Below, in pieces: positions 1 to 8,162 of a DNA stretch of 64,000 nucleotides. The notes under the pieces were generated by a model, which worked only from the letters and a program-made list of their open reading frames with translations, was not told the DNA's origin and did not search any database. The DNA is taken from positions 186,001 through 250,000 of the forward strand of contig NZ_NMUN01000010.1 of NCBI RefSeq assembly GCF_002812725.1, written 5' to 3'. Each line of letters starts with the position of its first letter. The stretch's first letter is position 1. A program made the translations under genes and the position numbers. The DNA comes from Microbacterium sp. BR1. GTDB taxonomy: Bacteria > Actinomycetota > Actinomycetes > Actinomycetales > Microbacteriaceae.

Positions 1-290
1 ATGGCCGAGGTGATCGCCGCGGTCAGGTACGTGCCGAGGAAGAACTCGCGCCGGGTCACGCTCATCGCCTGCGAGAACGGGAAGGTGAGCGTGAGGGACT
101 GCACGCCGACGACGAGGAAGTACCACAGCGGTGCCTGGGCCCCGCCGCCGATCTTCGGTCCGTCCCCCGGGATGAGCGCGTAGACGGCGAGCGAGAGCAC
201 GAATGCTCCGGCGAGCACGAGCAGCGGGATCCAGATGTAGGTGTTGCGGTTGATCAGCTGCATGCGGACGACGTTCAGTGTGCGGCTCAT
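1..290 (-). CDS. ABC transporter permease, partial (3' end outside window)
   Basis: The reading frame starts with ATG at 290 and runs off the window edge after 96 codons. It opens MSRTLNVVRMQLINRN, followed by a hydrophobic segment around residues 20-40 and a second around 57-75, as expected of an integral membrane subunit. Its start overlaps the stop of the ATP-binding gene by four bases (ATGA, 287-290), so it is the third gene of the GntR-ATPase-permease operon. The family resembles YtrC/YtrD-type permeases that pair with YtrB ATPases, but the substrate cannot be read from this fragment. Confidence 0.75.
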   Translation of the reverse strand, partial: MSRTLNVVRMQLINRNTYIWIPLLVLAGAFVLSLAVYALIPGDGPKIGGGAQAPLWYFLVVGVQSLTLTFPFSQAMSVTRREFFLGTYLTAAITSA

Positions 291-1213
291 CGCAGTGCTC
301 CCTCGTCGATCGGGGCGGCGGCCGACTCGGCCGCGTGCTGGGTGGTTCGGACGATCAGTTGCTGCAACGACACGGGCGCGGCATCCAGGCCCGCGGCCGT
401 CAAGCGCTGGCGGTCGTCGGCGGTCAGGGCGCCGAGCACGGTCACCGAGCTGACCCGGCCGAGGCTTTCGCGATGGATGACCTCGCGACCCGCGACGAAT
501 GCGTCGACGGCCGCCGAGTCGCCGACGATGTTCGCCGCACGGTCGCGCACGGCATCCGTCTCCTCGTCCATGACGATCCGGCCGCGGTCGATGACGAGGA
601 CGCGCTCGAGCAGGTTCGAGACCTCGTCGATCAGGTGCGACGACAGGATGACGGTGCGCGGATGCTCGGTGTAGTCCTCGATCAGGCGGTCATAGAAGAT
701 CTGCCGCGCGACCGCGTCGAGCCCGAGGTAGGGCTCGTCGAAGAACGTGATCTCGGCGCGCGAGGCCAGGCCGATGATGACGCCGACGGCGGAAAGCTGA
801 CCGCGCGAGAGCTTCTTGATCGTCTTCTTCTGCGGCAGCTGCAGCTCGTCGATCAGCCGCTCGGCGAACCCCTGGTCCCAGTTCGGGAAGAAGAGCCGCG
901 CCGCGCCGAACGCATGCTTGGGGAGAGCATCGTCGGGGTACTTCTGGCTCTCGCGCACGAAGCACATGCGCCGCAGCACCCGGGCGTTCTCGTAGGGGTG
1001 CTCGCCGAACACGCGGATCTGCCCGCTCGTGGCGAAGTTCTGTGCGGTGAGCATCGACATGACGGTGGTCTTGCCGGCGCCGTTGCGGCCCAGCAATCCG
1101 TAGATCACGTCCTTCTCGATCGTGAACGAAACGTCGTCCACGGCGACGGTGTCGCGGTACCGCTTGGTCAGGTTCTGCACCTCGATCACGGGGTTCATGG
1201 CGCGGGAAGTCAT
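287..1213 (-). CDS. ABC transporter ATP-binding protein (YtrB-like)
   Basis: 308-residue ATPase subunit that would energise the permease encoded downstream. Walker A GRNGAGKTT is at about residues 42-50, the signature LSRGQ at 135-139 and Walker B with FFDEP at 157-161. The signature has R in place of the common G, as often seen in YtrB-type exporters. ATG at 1213 overlaps the stop of the GntR gene (ATGA), with an AGGA about 8 nt upstream; a second ATG at residue 6 (MNPVIEV) is a possible alternative start. The arrangement GntR, ATPase, permease matches Firmicute and actinobacterial ytr-type operons that respond to cell-envelope stress. That role is inferred from gene order only. Confidence 0.9.
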   Translation of the reverse strand: MTSRAMNPVIEVQNLTKRYRDTVAVDDVSFTIEKDVIYGLLGRNGAGKTTVMSMLTAQNFATSGQIRVFGEHPYENARVLRRMCFVRESQKYPDDALPKHAFGAARLFFPNWDQGFAERLIDELQLPQKKTIKKLSRGQLSAVGVIIGLASRAEITFFDEPYLGLDAVARQIFYDRLIEDYTEHPRTVILSSHLIDEVSNLLERVLVIDRGRIVMDEETDAVRDRAANIVGDSAAVDAFVAGREVIHRESLGRVSSVTVLGALTADDRQRLTAAGLDAAPVSLQQLIVRTTQHAAESAAAPIDEGALR

Positions 1214-1602
1214 TGCGCGGTCCTTTCGGAGGGGGCGGGGATGGTGTCGTCGGCGCGCTCGCGGATGAGCGCGACGAGATCGTCGGGGCCGAGACCGAGG
1301 CGCTGGGCCTCTGCCAGGAGGGGTTCGAGGTAACGATCCGAGAACGCTCCGCGCCGGGCGGCGAGGACGCGATCGCGGGCACCGGCGGCGACGAACATGC
1401 CGATGCCGCGTCGCTTGTAGAGCACGCCCTGGTCGACGAGCATCGAAACTCCTTTCGCCGCGGTCGCGGGATTGATCCGGTAGAACGCCGCGAGTTCGTT
1501 TGTGGACGGGGCCTGGGATTCTTCGGCGAGACTGCCGTCGACGATCTGGTCCTCGATGCTCTCGGCGATCTGCAGGAACAGGGCCCGGCCTTCTTCGATC
1601 AC
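1210..1602 (-). CDS. GntR-family transcriptional regulator, YtrA subfamily
   Basis: 130 residues: an N-terminal GntR winged helix-turn-helix (about residues 8-75, with STNELAAFYRINPATAAKG) followed by only a short helical tail. This short form is typical of the YtrA subfamily, which regulates the ABC operon it heads. The start is GTG at 1602, preceded by GGAGGAA five nt upstream. It overlaps the ATPase gene by four bases. The upstream region holds a consensus -35 and an inverted repeat that fits an autorepressor site (see 1626-1669). Confidence 0.9.
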   Translation of the reverse strand: MIEEGRALFLQIAESIEDQIVDGSLAEESQAPSTNELAAFYRINPATAAKGVSMLVDQGVLYKRRGIGMFVAAGARDRVLAARRGAFSDRYLEPLLAEAQRLGLGPDDLVALIRERADDTIPAPSERTAQ

Positions 1603-1625
1603 ACGTTCCTCCGGCCAGTGGGTTA

Positions 1626-1669
1626 GTTAGTTACATGAGTAAGTAACCATGCAACCTCGACTCTGTCAA
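1626..1669 (-). promoter_or_regulatory. Promoter and probable YtrA-type operator of the GntR-ABC operon
   Basis: Read on the minus strand, a perfect TTGACA lies at 1664-1669. The -10 position 17-18 nt downstream falls inside an imperfect inverted repeat: GTTAGTTAC (1626-1634), spacer ATGA, GTAAGTAAC (1639-1647), 8 of 9 positions matching. YtrA-type regulators commonly bind such inverted repeats over their own promoters. The -10 hexamer itself is poor (TTACTT or TACTTA), so assignment rests on the -35 and the repeat. Confidence 0.6.
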
Positions 1670-1744
1670 GTGATGGCCGAAATCGACCGTTTCGCGGCCA
1701 TGCGGATTTGCCCCATTTGCCCATGTCTGATGGTCTGGAACCAG

Positions 1745-1758
1745 AGGCCACGTGGCCT
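1745..1758. promoter_or_regulatory. 14-bp perfect palindrome in the proV upstream region
   Basis: AGGCCACGTGGCCT is its own reverse complement and lies about 200 bp before the betaine transporter operon. The stretch 1670-1957 holds no convincing gene; this palindrome and an adjoining TCTGGAACCAGA inverted repeat are the only structures seen. It may be an operator for the transporter operon, but no regulator gene is adjacent. Confidence 0.3.
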
Positions 1759-1957
1759 TCACGACCAGTCCGCGCTCGTTAGACCCCAGCCCGATGGGTG
1801 TGTCAACGAAGCGTACGGTCGGCGATCTGGGCGGTAGACCCGATGTCAGCCGCCGGTGTCGCGGGTGCCCCACACGGGTGCGTGCAGGCCGAGGATCGCC
1901 CACCCGGGCGTGACCGATGCGATCCCGTGAGCGCTGGGACGCCGAGGTAGCAACACC

Positions 1958-3250
1958 GTGTCAACCGCGCATGCCATCGAGGCCCATGGCCTCTACAAAG
2001 TCTTCGGCCGCAACCCCAAGCAGGCCGTCAAGCGTCTAGCCGCCGGCGAGAGCCGCACACAGGTCGAGGACGCCGGCACCGCCGCCGTGATCGACGCGAG
2101 CTTCACGGTAGAGCGGGGCGAGATCTTCGTGATCATGGGCCTCTCGGGGTCGGGCAAGTCGACGATCATCCGCATGCTCAACGGCCTGCACGACGCGACG
2201 GCGGGCACGATCACCGTGCAGGGTCAGCCGGTCACCGACATCCCCGCGGGCAAGCTCCGCGACATCCGCCGTGATCGGATGTCGATGGTGTTCCAGCACT
2301 TCGCCCTGTTGCCGCACCGCACGGTCGCGGCGAACGTCGCCTACCCGCTCGAGCTGCGGGGCGTCGGCAAGTCCGAGCGCCTCGCGAAGGCCGAAGAGAT
2401 CCTCGCGATGGTCGGACTCACCGGCTGGGGCGACAAGCTCCCGTCCGAACTGTCCGGCGGCATGCAGCAGCGGGTCGGCATCGCCCGCGCCCTCGCCGCA
2501 GACACCGATGTGCTGCTGATGGACGAGGCGTTCAGCGCGCTCGACCCCCTTATCCGGCGTGAGATGCAGGAGCAGTTGCTGACCCTGCAGCAGAAGCTCA
2601 AGAAGACGATCGTCTTCATCACCCACGACCTCAACGAGGCCATGCTGCTTGGTGATCGCATCGCCGTCATGCGCGACGGGCGCATCGTGCAGATCGGCAC
2701 GCCCGAAGACATCCTGACCGATCCCGCGAACGACTACGTCGAGCAGTTCGTGCAGGATGTCGACCGGACGCGGGTGCTCACCGCCGCCAATGTCATGGAG
2801 CTGCCGCGTCCCGTCGTCAGCGAGGGCGCGGGCCCGCGTACGGCCCTCCGCCAGATGCGGGACGCGTATATGTCTGCCGTGTACGTGGTCGACCGCGAAC
2901 GTCGCCTGCTCGGCATCGTGAGCGATCACGACGCGCTCCGGCTGGTGCAGAAGGGCGCGACGACCCTCGCCTCGGCTCTCGGTCCCGTGCCGCAGAGCGT
3001 CCGCGACGACGAGGTCCTGATGAACCTGTTCGTGCCCGCCGTCGAGTCGCGTCTGCCGCTCGCGGTGACGGATGCCGAGGGTCGCCTCGTCGGGGTCATC
3101 CCCCGCGTGACGCTGCTCGCCGCGTTGACACCCGGACCCACCGCGACGGAAGAGATCACGATTCCCCCCCAGCCCGTGCCCACGACCGTGATCGACCAGG
3201 TGCTCGCAGCGAGCCGGGTCGGCGCCGCCGAGGCAGAGGGGGTGCGCTGA
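1958..3250 (+). CDS. proV: Glycine betaine/proline-type ABC transporter ATPase with CBS domains
   Basis: 430-residue ATPase of an osmoprotectant importer (ProV/OpuAA type). Walker A GLSGSGKST is at residues 61-69, LSGGMQQR at about 164-171, Walker B VLLMDEAFSALD at about 185-196. The C-terminal 140 residues form a CBS pair (for example AVYVVDRERRLLGIVSD), the module that senses ionic strength in OpuA. The start is GTG at 1958 with GAGG about ten nt upstream. The stop overlaps the permease start by one base. Cargo is inferred from family; choline or betaine are both plausible. Confidence 0.92.
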   Translation: MSTAHAIEAHGLYKVFGRNPKQAVKRLAAGESRTQVEDAGTAAVIDASFTVERGEIFVIMGLSGSGKSTIIRMLNGLHDATAGTITVQGQPVTDIPAGKLRDIRRDRMSMVFQHFALLPHRTVAANVAYPLELRGVGKSERLAKAEEILAMVGLTGWGDKLPSELSGGMQQRVGIARALAADTDVLLMDEAFSALDPLIRREMQEQLLTLQQKLKKTIVFITHDLNEAMLLGDRIAVMRDGRIVQIGTPEDILTDPANDYVEQFVQDVDRTRVLTAANVMELPRPVVSEGAGPRTALRQMRDAYMSAVYVVDRERRLLGIVSDHDALRLVQKGATTLASALGPVPQSVRDDEVLMNLFVPAVESRLPLAVTDAEGRLVGVIPRVTLLAALTPGPTATEEITIPPQPVPTTVIDQVLAASRVGAAEAEGVR

Positions 3251-4218
3251 TGGGTGGTTTCCGCATCCCGGTCGGTGAGTGGGTCGAGGGAGTCGTCGAC
3301 TGGATCCGCGACAACTTCGAGGGCTTCTTCGATCTGATCGCCCTCGTCGTCCGCTTCCTGGTCGACGGACTCACGGATGGGCTGCTCGCGGTGCCCGTCC
3401 CCCTCGCGATCGTCCTGTTCGCCCTGCTCGGCTGGCTGTTCCGCTCATGGCAGATGGGGCTCGGCACGGCGTTGTCGTTCACGCTCATCGTGGCCATGAA
3501 CCTGTGGACTCCCGCGATGCAGACGCTCTCGCTCGTGCTGGTCGCGACGCTCGTGGCGCTTGTGATCGCGATCCCTCTCGGCATCTGGTCGGCGAGCAAC
3601 GACACGGTGCGAGCGGTCCTCAAACCCGTGCTCGACTTCATGCAGACGATGCCGGCGTTCGTGTACCTGATCCCCGCGATCACGTTCTTCAGCATCGGCG
3701 TCGTGCCGGGCCTGGTCGCCACCGTGATCTTCGCGCTTCCGCCCGGGGTTCGTCTGACCGAGCTCGGCATCCGCGGTGTCGATTCCGAGACCGTGGAAGC
3801 GGGGCACGCATTCGGCGCGAAGCCCGGTCAGATCCTGCGCGGCATCCAACTGCCACTGGCGATGCCCACCATCATGGCTGGCGTCAACCAGGTCATCATG
3901 CTGGCGCTGTCGATGGCGGTGCTCGCGGGCATCGTCGGCGCGGACGGCCTCGGCAAGATCGTGGTGCAGTCGGTCTCGACCGTCAATCTCGCGCTCGGCG
4001 TCGAGGCGGGCCTCGGCGTCGTGATCATCGCGGTGTTCCTCGACCGCGTGACCGCGGCCCTGGGCAGCCCCGCCCAGTACCGCTCCTCGCTCCTCGGCGT
4101 GCTGGCGCGCCGCCGCGGCAACGGCGGTTCGGGCGGCGGTCCCGCCGCGCCCACGCACCCCGCTACGGAGGCTGAGCGGGACGTCGCTTCACCGCGCCGC
4201 GCCCCGATCCTCACCTGA
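3250..4218 (+). CDS. proW: Glycine betaine/proline-type ABC transporter permease
   Basis: 322-residue permease with an N-terminal amphipathic segment (residues 1-50) and multiple membrane helices. The binding-protein-dependent transport signature is at about residues 190-220 (ETVEAGHAFGAKPGQILRGI), with the EA..G motif that contacts the ATPase. The tail after about residue 285 is a charged, glycine-rich cytoplasmic extension. Start ATG shares one base with the proV stop (TGATG), so the two are translationally coupled. Confidence 0.92.
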   Translation: MGGFRIPVGEWVEGVVDWIRDNFEGFFDLIALVVRFLVDGLTDGLLAVPVPLAIVLFALLGWLFRSWQMGLGTALSFTLIVAMNLWTPAMQTLSLVLVATLVALVIAIPLGIWSASNDTVRAVLKPVLDFMQTMPAFVYLIPAITFFSIGVVPGLVATVIFALPPGVRLTELGIRGVDSETVEAGHAFGAKPGQILRGIQLPLAMPTIMAGVNQVIMLALSMAVLAGIVGADGLGKIVVQSVSTVNLALGVEAGLGVVIIAVFLDRVTAALGSPAQYRSSLLGVLARRRGNGGSGGGPAAPTHPATEAERDVASPRRAPILT

Positions 4219-4277
4219 GCTTCAACTCCCACCTGCCCATACGGAACGAACGAACCATACGAAACGGAAGGAAACGC

Positions 4278-5189
4278 ATGAACAAGCGAAACATCACAGG
4301 CATCCTCGCCATCGGCGCCGTCGCGAGCCTCGCGCTCGCCGGATGCAGCACCACCAACGAGGGCGAAGCCGGCGGCGACCCCACGATGGCAGAGTGCAGC
4401 ACCATCACCCTCGGCTACCTCCCCGCCTGGACCGATGGCCTGAGCACGGCGTACCTGCTCGAGAACCAGCTGGGCAAGCTCGGCTACGACGTCGAGATGC
4501 AGACCCTGACCGAAGCCGGACCCCTCTACGCCGGTCTCGCTCAGGGTGACGTCGACGTGTACCCCTCGGCCTGGCCCGAGCTGACGCACGCGCAGTACAT
4601 GGACGAGTACGGCGACGACATCGAAGACCTCGGCGCGTACTACGAGGGCGCGAGCCTCACGATCGCCGTGCCGAGCTATGTCGACATCGACTCGATCGAA
4701 GACCTGGCCGGCAACGCCGCCCGCTTCGGTGGACGCATCGTCGGAATCGAGCCCGGTGCCGGCCTGACCGCGCAGACCCAGGACTCGATGATGCCCGAGT
4801 ACGGTCTCGACGGCGAGTACGAGCTGATCACGTCGTCGACCGCGGCCATGCTCACCGAGCTGAGCAACGCGATCGACGCGCAGGAAGACATCGTCGTCAC
4901 GTCGTGGCGGCCGTTCTGGGCGAATGAGGCGTACGACCTCAAGGACCTCGAAGACCCGAAGGGCGCCATGGGCGACCCCGAGGCGCTTCACTTTCTCGGC
5001 ACCACTGGCTTCTCGGACCGCTGCGCCGACGCCGCAGAGCTGATCGCCGGTATCCAGCTGGATGACGCCGCCTACGGATCGCTCGAAGACATGGTCGTGA
5101 ACGAGTACGGCGAGGGCCGCGAGGCCGAGGCCGTCGAGGCCTGGCTCGAGGCGAACCCCGATGCATTCGAGACGGTCATCACCGACTGA
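4278..5189 (+). CDS. proX: Glycine betaine-type ABC transporter substrate-binding lipoprotein
   Basis: 303-residue extracellular binding protein of the OpuAC family. A lipoprotein signal is visible: basic start MNKR, hydrophobic core, and lipobox LALAGC around residues 18-23. Mature sequence has OpuAC features such as GYLPAWTDGLSTAYLLE and aromatic residues (W, Y) that would form the quaternary-amine cage. It lies 59 nt after proW with AAGGAAA upstream of ATG 4278, and is followed by a strong hairpin terminator. Confidence 0.92.
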   Translation: MNKRNITGILAIGAVASLALAGCSTTNEGEAGGDPTMAECSTITLGYLPAWTDGLSTAYLLENQLGKLGYDVEMQTLTEAGPLYAGLAQGDVDVYPSAWPELTHAQYMDEYGDDIEDLGAYYEGASLTIAVPSYVDIDSIEDLAGNAARFGGRIVGIEPGAGLTAQTQDSMMPEYGLDGEYELITSSTAAMLTELSNAIDAQEDIVVTSWRPFWANEAYDLKDLEDPKGAMGDPEALHFLGTTGFSDRCADAAELIAGIQLDDAAYGSLEDMVVNEYGEGREAEAVEAWLEANPDAFETVITD

Positions 5190-5207
5190 TCTGGTCTGCG
5201 TCCGTTG

Positions 5208-5240
5208 AGCGGGTCCCGGCTTCGGTCGGGGCCCGCTTTC
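5208..5240 (+). terminator. Rho-independent-like terminator of the proVWX operon
   Basis: A 13-bp stem pairs 5208-5220 (AGCGGGTCCCGGC) with 5225-5237 (GTCGGGGCCCGCT) around a TTCG tetraloop, with two G-U pairs. It is followed by a short T-rich TTTCGT. It begins 19 nt after the proX stop. Confidence 0.8.
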
Positions 5241-5253
5241 GTCATGCAGAGGA

Positions 5254-5325
5254 TGTCCCACTTCGCCTCGGATTGAGCCCGTTATTGCGGTGGGAAGTGG
5301 GACACGATGGCGAGAAAGTGGGACA
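5254..5325. repeat. Intergenic inverted/direct repeat, GTGGGACA type
   Basis: TGTCCCACTTC (5254-5264) is matched by its reverse complement GAAGTGGGACA at 5294-5304. AAGTGGGACA occurs again at 5316-5325, 21 nt after the previous copy. A degraded second forward arm may sit near 5274. The element fills the space between the convergent proX and arfB genes. Its layout resembles the four-arm repeats at 19327, 24252, 40655 and 47647. Confidence 0.6.
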
Positions 5326-5352
5326 TGCGGCGGGGGTGTGCGCGGGTGACCG

Positions 5353-5790
5353 TCAGTCGGTGGGCGGGCGACGGAGGCGTTTGACGTCGGTGCGTTGCTT
5401 CTTGGCGGTGAGACGTCGCTCCTTGGCCCCGCGGGTCGGCTTCGTCGGGCGTCGCGCCGGTCCGGGAGGGCGGAGAGCGTCCGCCACCAGGGCGGCGAGC
5501 CGCTCGCGCGCCGCGTCCCGGTTGCGAAGCTGTGCGCGGTGCTCGGATGCTGCGATCGTCAGCACTCCATCGACGAGACGACCGCTCAGGCGATCGAGGA
5601 GCCGCTCGCGCTGGAGCGACGAGAGCACGCCGGAGTTGGCAGCATCCCACACCAGCTCGACGCGGGAGTCGGCCGTATTGACCCCTTGACCCCCGGGGCC
5701 GGACGAGCGCGAGAACCGCCACGACAGCTCGGACTCAGGAATTGTGAGCGCCGCGCTCACCCGGAGGCCGGGACGGTGAGCTGCGGGCAT
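5353..5790 (-). CDS. arfB: Alternative ribosome-rescue peptidyl-tRNA hydrolase ArfB (YaeJ)
   Basis: 145-residue release-factor-like protein. The catalytic GGQ is at residues 33-35 within SSGPGGQGVN, and the C-terminal third is strongly basic (KERRLTAKKQRTDVKRLRR), as needed for insertion into an empty mRNA channel. Length fits ArfB, which lacks the codon-recognition domain of RF1/RF2. It rescues ribosomes stalled on non-stop mRNA. ATG 5790 was kept as start; a GTG at 5760 is an alternative with no better ribosome site. Confidence 0.92.
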   Translation of the reverse strand: MPAAHRPGLRVSAALTIPESELSWRFSRSSGPGGQGVNTADSRVELVWDAANSGVLSSLQRERLLDRLSGRLVDGVLTIAASEHRAQLRNRDAARERLAALVADALRPPGPARRPTKPTRGAKERRLTAKKQRTDVKRLRRPPTD

Positions 5791-5832
5791 ACGTCCATCA
5801 TCTCCCGGTGAACCGGGGGATGCCCGGGCGGA

Positions 5833-6150
5833 TCAGCCCGAGATGACGACGGCGGTGCCGTAGGCGACGACCTCTTGGAAGTTCTGGTCGAGCTCGTTCG
5901 AGTCGTACCGCATGGCGACCACGGCGTTCGCGCCCTGCGCCTGCGCCGCTTCGATCAACCGCTGCACGGCTTCGGCGCGCGTCTGCTCGAGCTGGAGCGT
6001 GAGCCCCTTGAGCTCGCCGCCACCGAGCGCCTTGAATCCCGCGCCGATCTGGGCGCCGATGTTACGGGCGCGCACGGTCAGCCCACTGACCTCGCCGATC
6101 ACCGACGTGATCGTGGCGCCGGGGACGTCGTTCATGGTGGTGACGAGCAT
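5833..6150 (-). CDS. YbjQ/UPF0145 family protein
   Basis: 105 residues covering the whole YbjQ fold (residues 1-103), with the family's MRYDSNE segment and the glycine-rich GAQIGAGFKALGGGELKG. The biochemical role of the family is not settled; a heavy-metal-binding annotation exists in databases but no Cys/His cluster is present here. AGGAG lies eight nt before ATG 6150. It stands alone between arfB and a divergent MFS transporter. Confidence 0.85.
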   Translation of the reverse strand: MLVTTMNDVPGATITSVIGEVSGLTVRARNIGAQIGAGFKALGGGELKGLTLQLEQTRAEAVQRLIEAAQAQGANAVVAMRYDSNELDQNFQEVVAYGTAVVISG

Positions 6151-6317
6151 GGGGAGAGCTCCTGCCGTGGCTGAGGGTGGGATGTGCGCCCCACGCTAGC
6201 GCGACCACCGGCCCCGTTGATCTCCGTTCGCCTGCGAGTCGACGCGAGTTCATGATGTGGCCTCAAGATCGAGCCGCGGAGCCGCGCGGCTCGGCATGCA
6301 CCCGTATGGAGGCGCAG

Positions 6318-7850
6318 ATGTCCGCAATCGAGCCCGCAGCGGTCGAGTCGGCGGTGGCCCCCGCGACGGTGCAGCAGTACATCGACGAGCTTCCCGCCTG
6401 GCGTGACGGCACGCCCGCCGCGATCGGTGCGATGACCTCGATGCAGAAGACCATCTGGCTGCTCGCTTCGGCCGGCAAGTTCTTCGAGGGAATGATCATC
6501 TTCATGGTCGGGGTCGCCCTGCCCTTGATCAACGCGGAGTTCGCTCTGACGCCCGCCGAGACGGGGCTCGCCACGGCAGCGCCGTTGCTGGGCATCATGG
6601 TGGGCGCGACGGCCCTCGGAAGCTTGTCGGATCGATGGGGACGCCGGCAAGTGTTCCTCGGCGAGATGATCTTGTTGACCCTGTTCCTGATCGGCGTCAC
6701 GATCAGCCCCAGCTTCCCGATTCTCGTGATCTGCCTGGTCGGTGTGGGGCTGGCGCTCGGATGCGACTACCCCACGGCGCACATCATGATCTCCGAGACG
6801 ATGCCCACCAGCATCCGCGGGCGAGGAGTCCTGACGGCGTTCGGATTCCAGGCCGTCGGTGCTCTGGCGGGCACCGTCGTCGGTGTGATCGTGCTCGCCA
6901 ACCGGGTGGAACTCTCGGACTGGCGATGGATGTTCGGGGTAGTCATCCTCCCCTCCGTTCTCGTCGCGGTGGGTCGACTGTTCACCGTCCAGAGCCCGCA
7001 TTGGCTGCTCGGGACGGGTCGAGTTTCCGAAGCAGAGGCCGAACTCAAGCGTCTGCTGGGGCGACAGCCGCAATACCCGAGCATCGTCCGGCTCGCCCGA
7101 GACCAGACCCCGGGGGCGGCGAGAGTGCGGTCGTCCGGATTTCGCGCGCTGTTCCGGCCACCGTGGCGCCGCTCGACGATCCTCGCCAGCGTTCCGTGGT
7201 TCTTGCAGGACCTCGGAACCTACGGAATCAGAATCTTCACCCCGACGATCATCGCCGCGACCGTCGGTCTGGCCGCCGTCAACGACCATACCGTCGCCGG
7301 AATCGTGCATAGCGATCTGAACGGGGCAGAGGGTGCCGTGCTGATCGATGCGTTCCTGCTCATCGGCATCGTTCTGGCGATCGTGCTGGTCAACAGATTC
7401 GGCCGCATTCGGCTGCAGGTCCTCGGCTTCGTCGGTTGTGCGACCGGGCTGATCATCGCCGGGATCTCGACGGCGATGACCGGCACCGCACAGGTCGTCC
7501 TCGTCTTCGTCGGGTTCATGCTCTTCAACCTGATGACGAACCTCGGCCCGAACTCGATGACGTACCTGATCGCCGGAGAGGTGTTTCCGACCGCGCTGCG
7601 CGGCACGGGCGCTGGATTTGCCGCGTCGGTAGCGAAGATCGGCGCGGTCTCGACAGCCTTCCTTTTTCCGATTCTGCTCGCCTCTTGGGGAACCACGGTG
7701 ATCGTGTTGCTCTTGGCGGGCACGTCACTGCTCGGCGCGCTGATCACCTGGCTCAATCGTGTCGAAACCAACGGCATGAGCCTCGAGCAGATCGACGCGA
7801 TGCACGACGTTGCTGCCGACAAAGCCGAGCCCGTCGACGCGGCCCGGTGA
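6318..7850 (+). CDS. MFS transporter, sugar/organic-acid porter type
   Basis: 510-residue major facilitator with about twelve membrane helices. The loop 2-3 motif is visible as GSLSDRWGRRQVF, and a central cytoplasmic loop follows helix 6 (VSEAEAELKRLLGR). The start is ATG 6318, because GGAGG lies five nt upstream; longer in-frame starts have no ribosome site. Helix 1 carries FFEGMIIFMVGVALP, reminiscent of the aromatic-acid/sugar porter groups. No metabolic genes adjoin, so the substrate is unknown. Confidence 0.88.
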   Translation: MSAIEPAAVESAVAPATVQQYIDELPAWRDGTPAAIGAMTSMQKTIWLLASAGKFFEGMIIFMVGVALPLINAEFALTPAETGLATAAPLLGIMVGATALGSLSDRWGRRQVFLGEMILLTLFLIGVTISPSFPILVICLVGVGLALGCDYPTAHIMISETMPTSIRGRGVLTAFGFQAVGALAGTVVGVIVLANRVELSDWRWMFGVVILPSVLVAVGRLFTVQSPHWLLGTGRVSEAEAELKRLLGRQPQYPSIVRLARDQTPGAARVRSSGFRALFRPPWRRSTILASVPWFLQDLGTYGIRIFTPTIIAATVGLAAVNDHTVAGIVHSDLNGAEGAVLIDAFLLIGIVLAIVLVNRFGRIRLQVLGFVGCATGLIIAGISTAMTGTAQVVLVFVGFMLFNLMTNLGPNSMTYLIAGEVFPTALRGTGAGFAASVAKIGAVSTAFLFPILLASWGTTVIVLLLAGTSLLGALITWLNRVETNGMSLEQIDAMHDVAADKAEPVDAAR

Positions 7851-7862
7851 GGTCGGCGGGGT

Positions 7863-8162
7863 CTATCCCCTTGTGCGGTGGATCAGGCCGTTGAGACCTG
7901 CCACGAGTTCGCGCGCGCGATCCTCGCCCACCACATCGCTGACCGGCTCGTCGAAGTACTCGAGCCACGCCGCGTCGACCTGTTCGGGCGTGATGAAGCC
8001 GTTCTGTGAGAGGAGCTTCGCGAGGGGACGCGCTTCGATGTCGTACTCGCCCGCGGGTACGCCCTCCGGCCCGCCCGGGTCGAGGAAGTAGGGGTCGAGG
8101 TCGGTCAGCAGTCGGAGCACGCCGTCGACCAGCGCCTCCCCGAGACCGTCCGTCGACGTCAT
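7863..8162 (-). CDS. Hypothetical protein, 99 aa
   Basis: Small acidic soluble protein with no recognised motif. It contains DIEARPLAKLLSQNGF and a repeated AWLEYFDEPVSD-type acidic stretch. Its ATG (8160-8162) overlaps the stop of the upstream membrane-anchored protein by four bases, so the two are co-translated. Coding is supported by the overlap and by GC-rich third positions; function is unknown. Confidence 0.7.
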   Translation of the reverse strand: MTSTDGLGEALVDGVLRLLTDLDPYFLDPGGPEGVPAGEYDIEARPLAKLLSQNGFITPEQVDAAWLEYFDEPVSDVVGEDRARELVAGLNGLIHRTRG

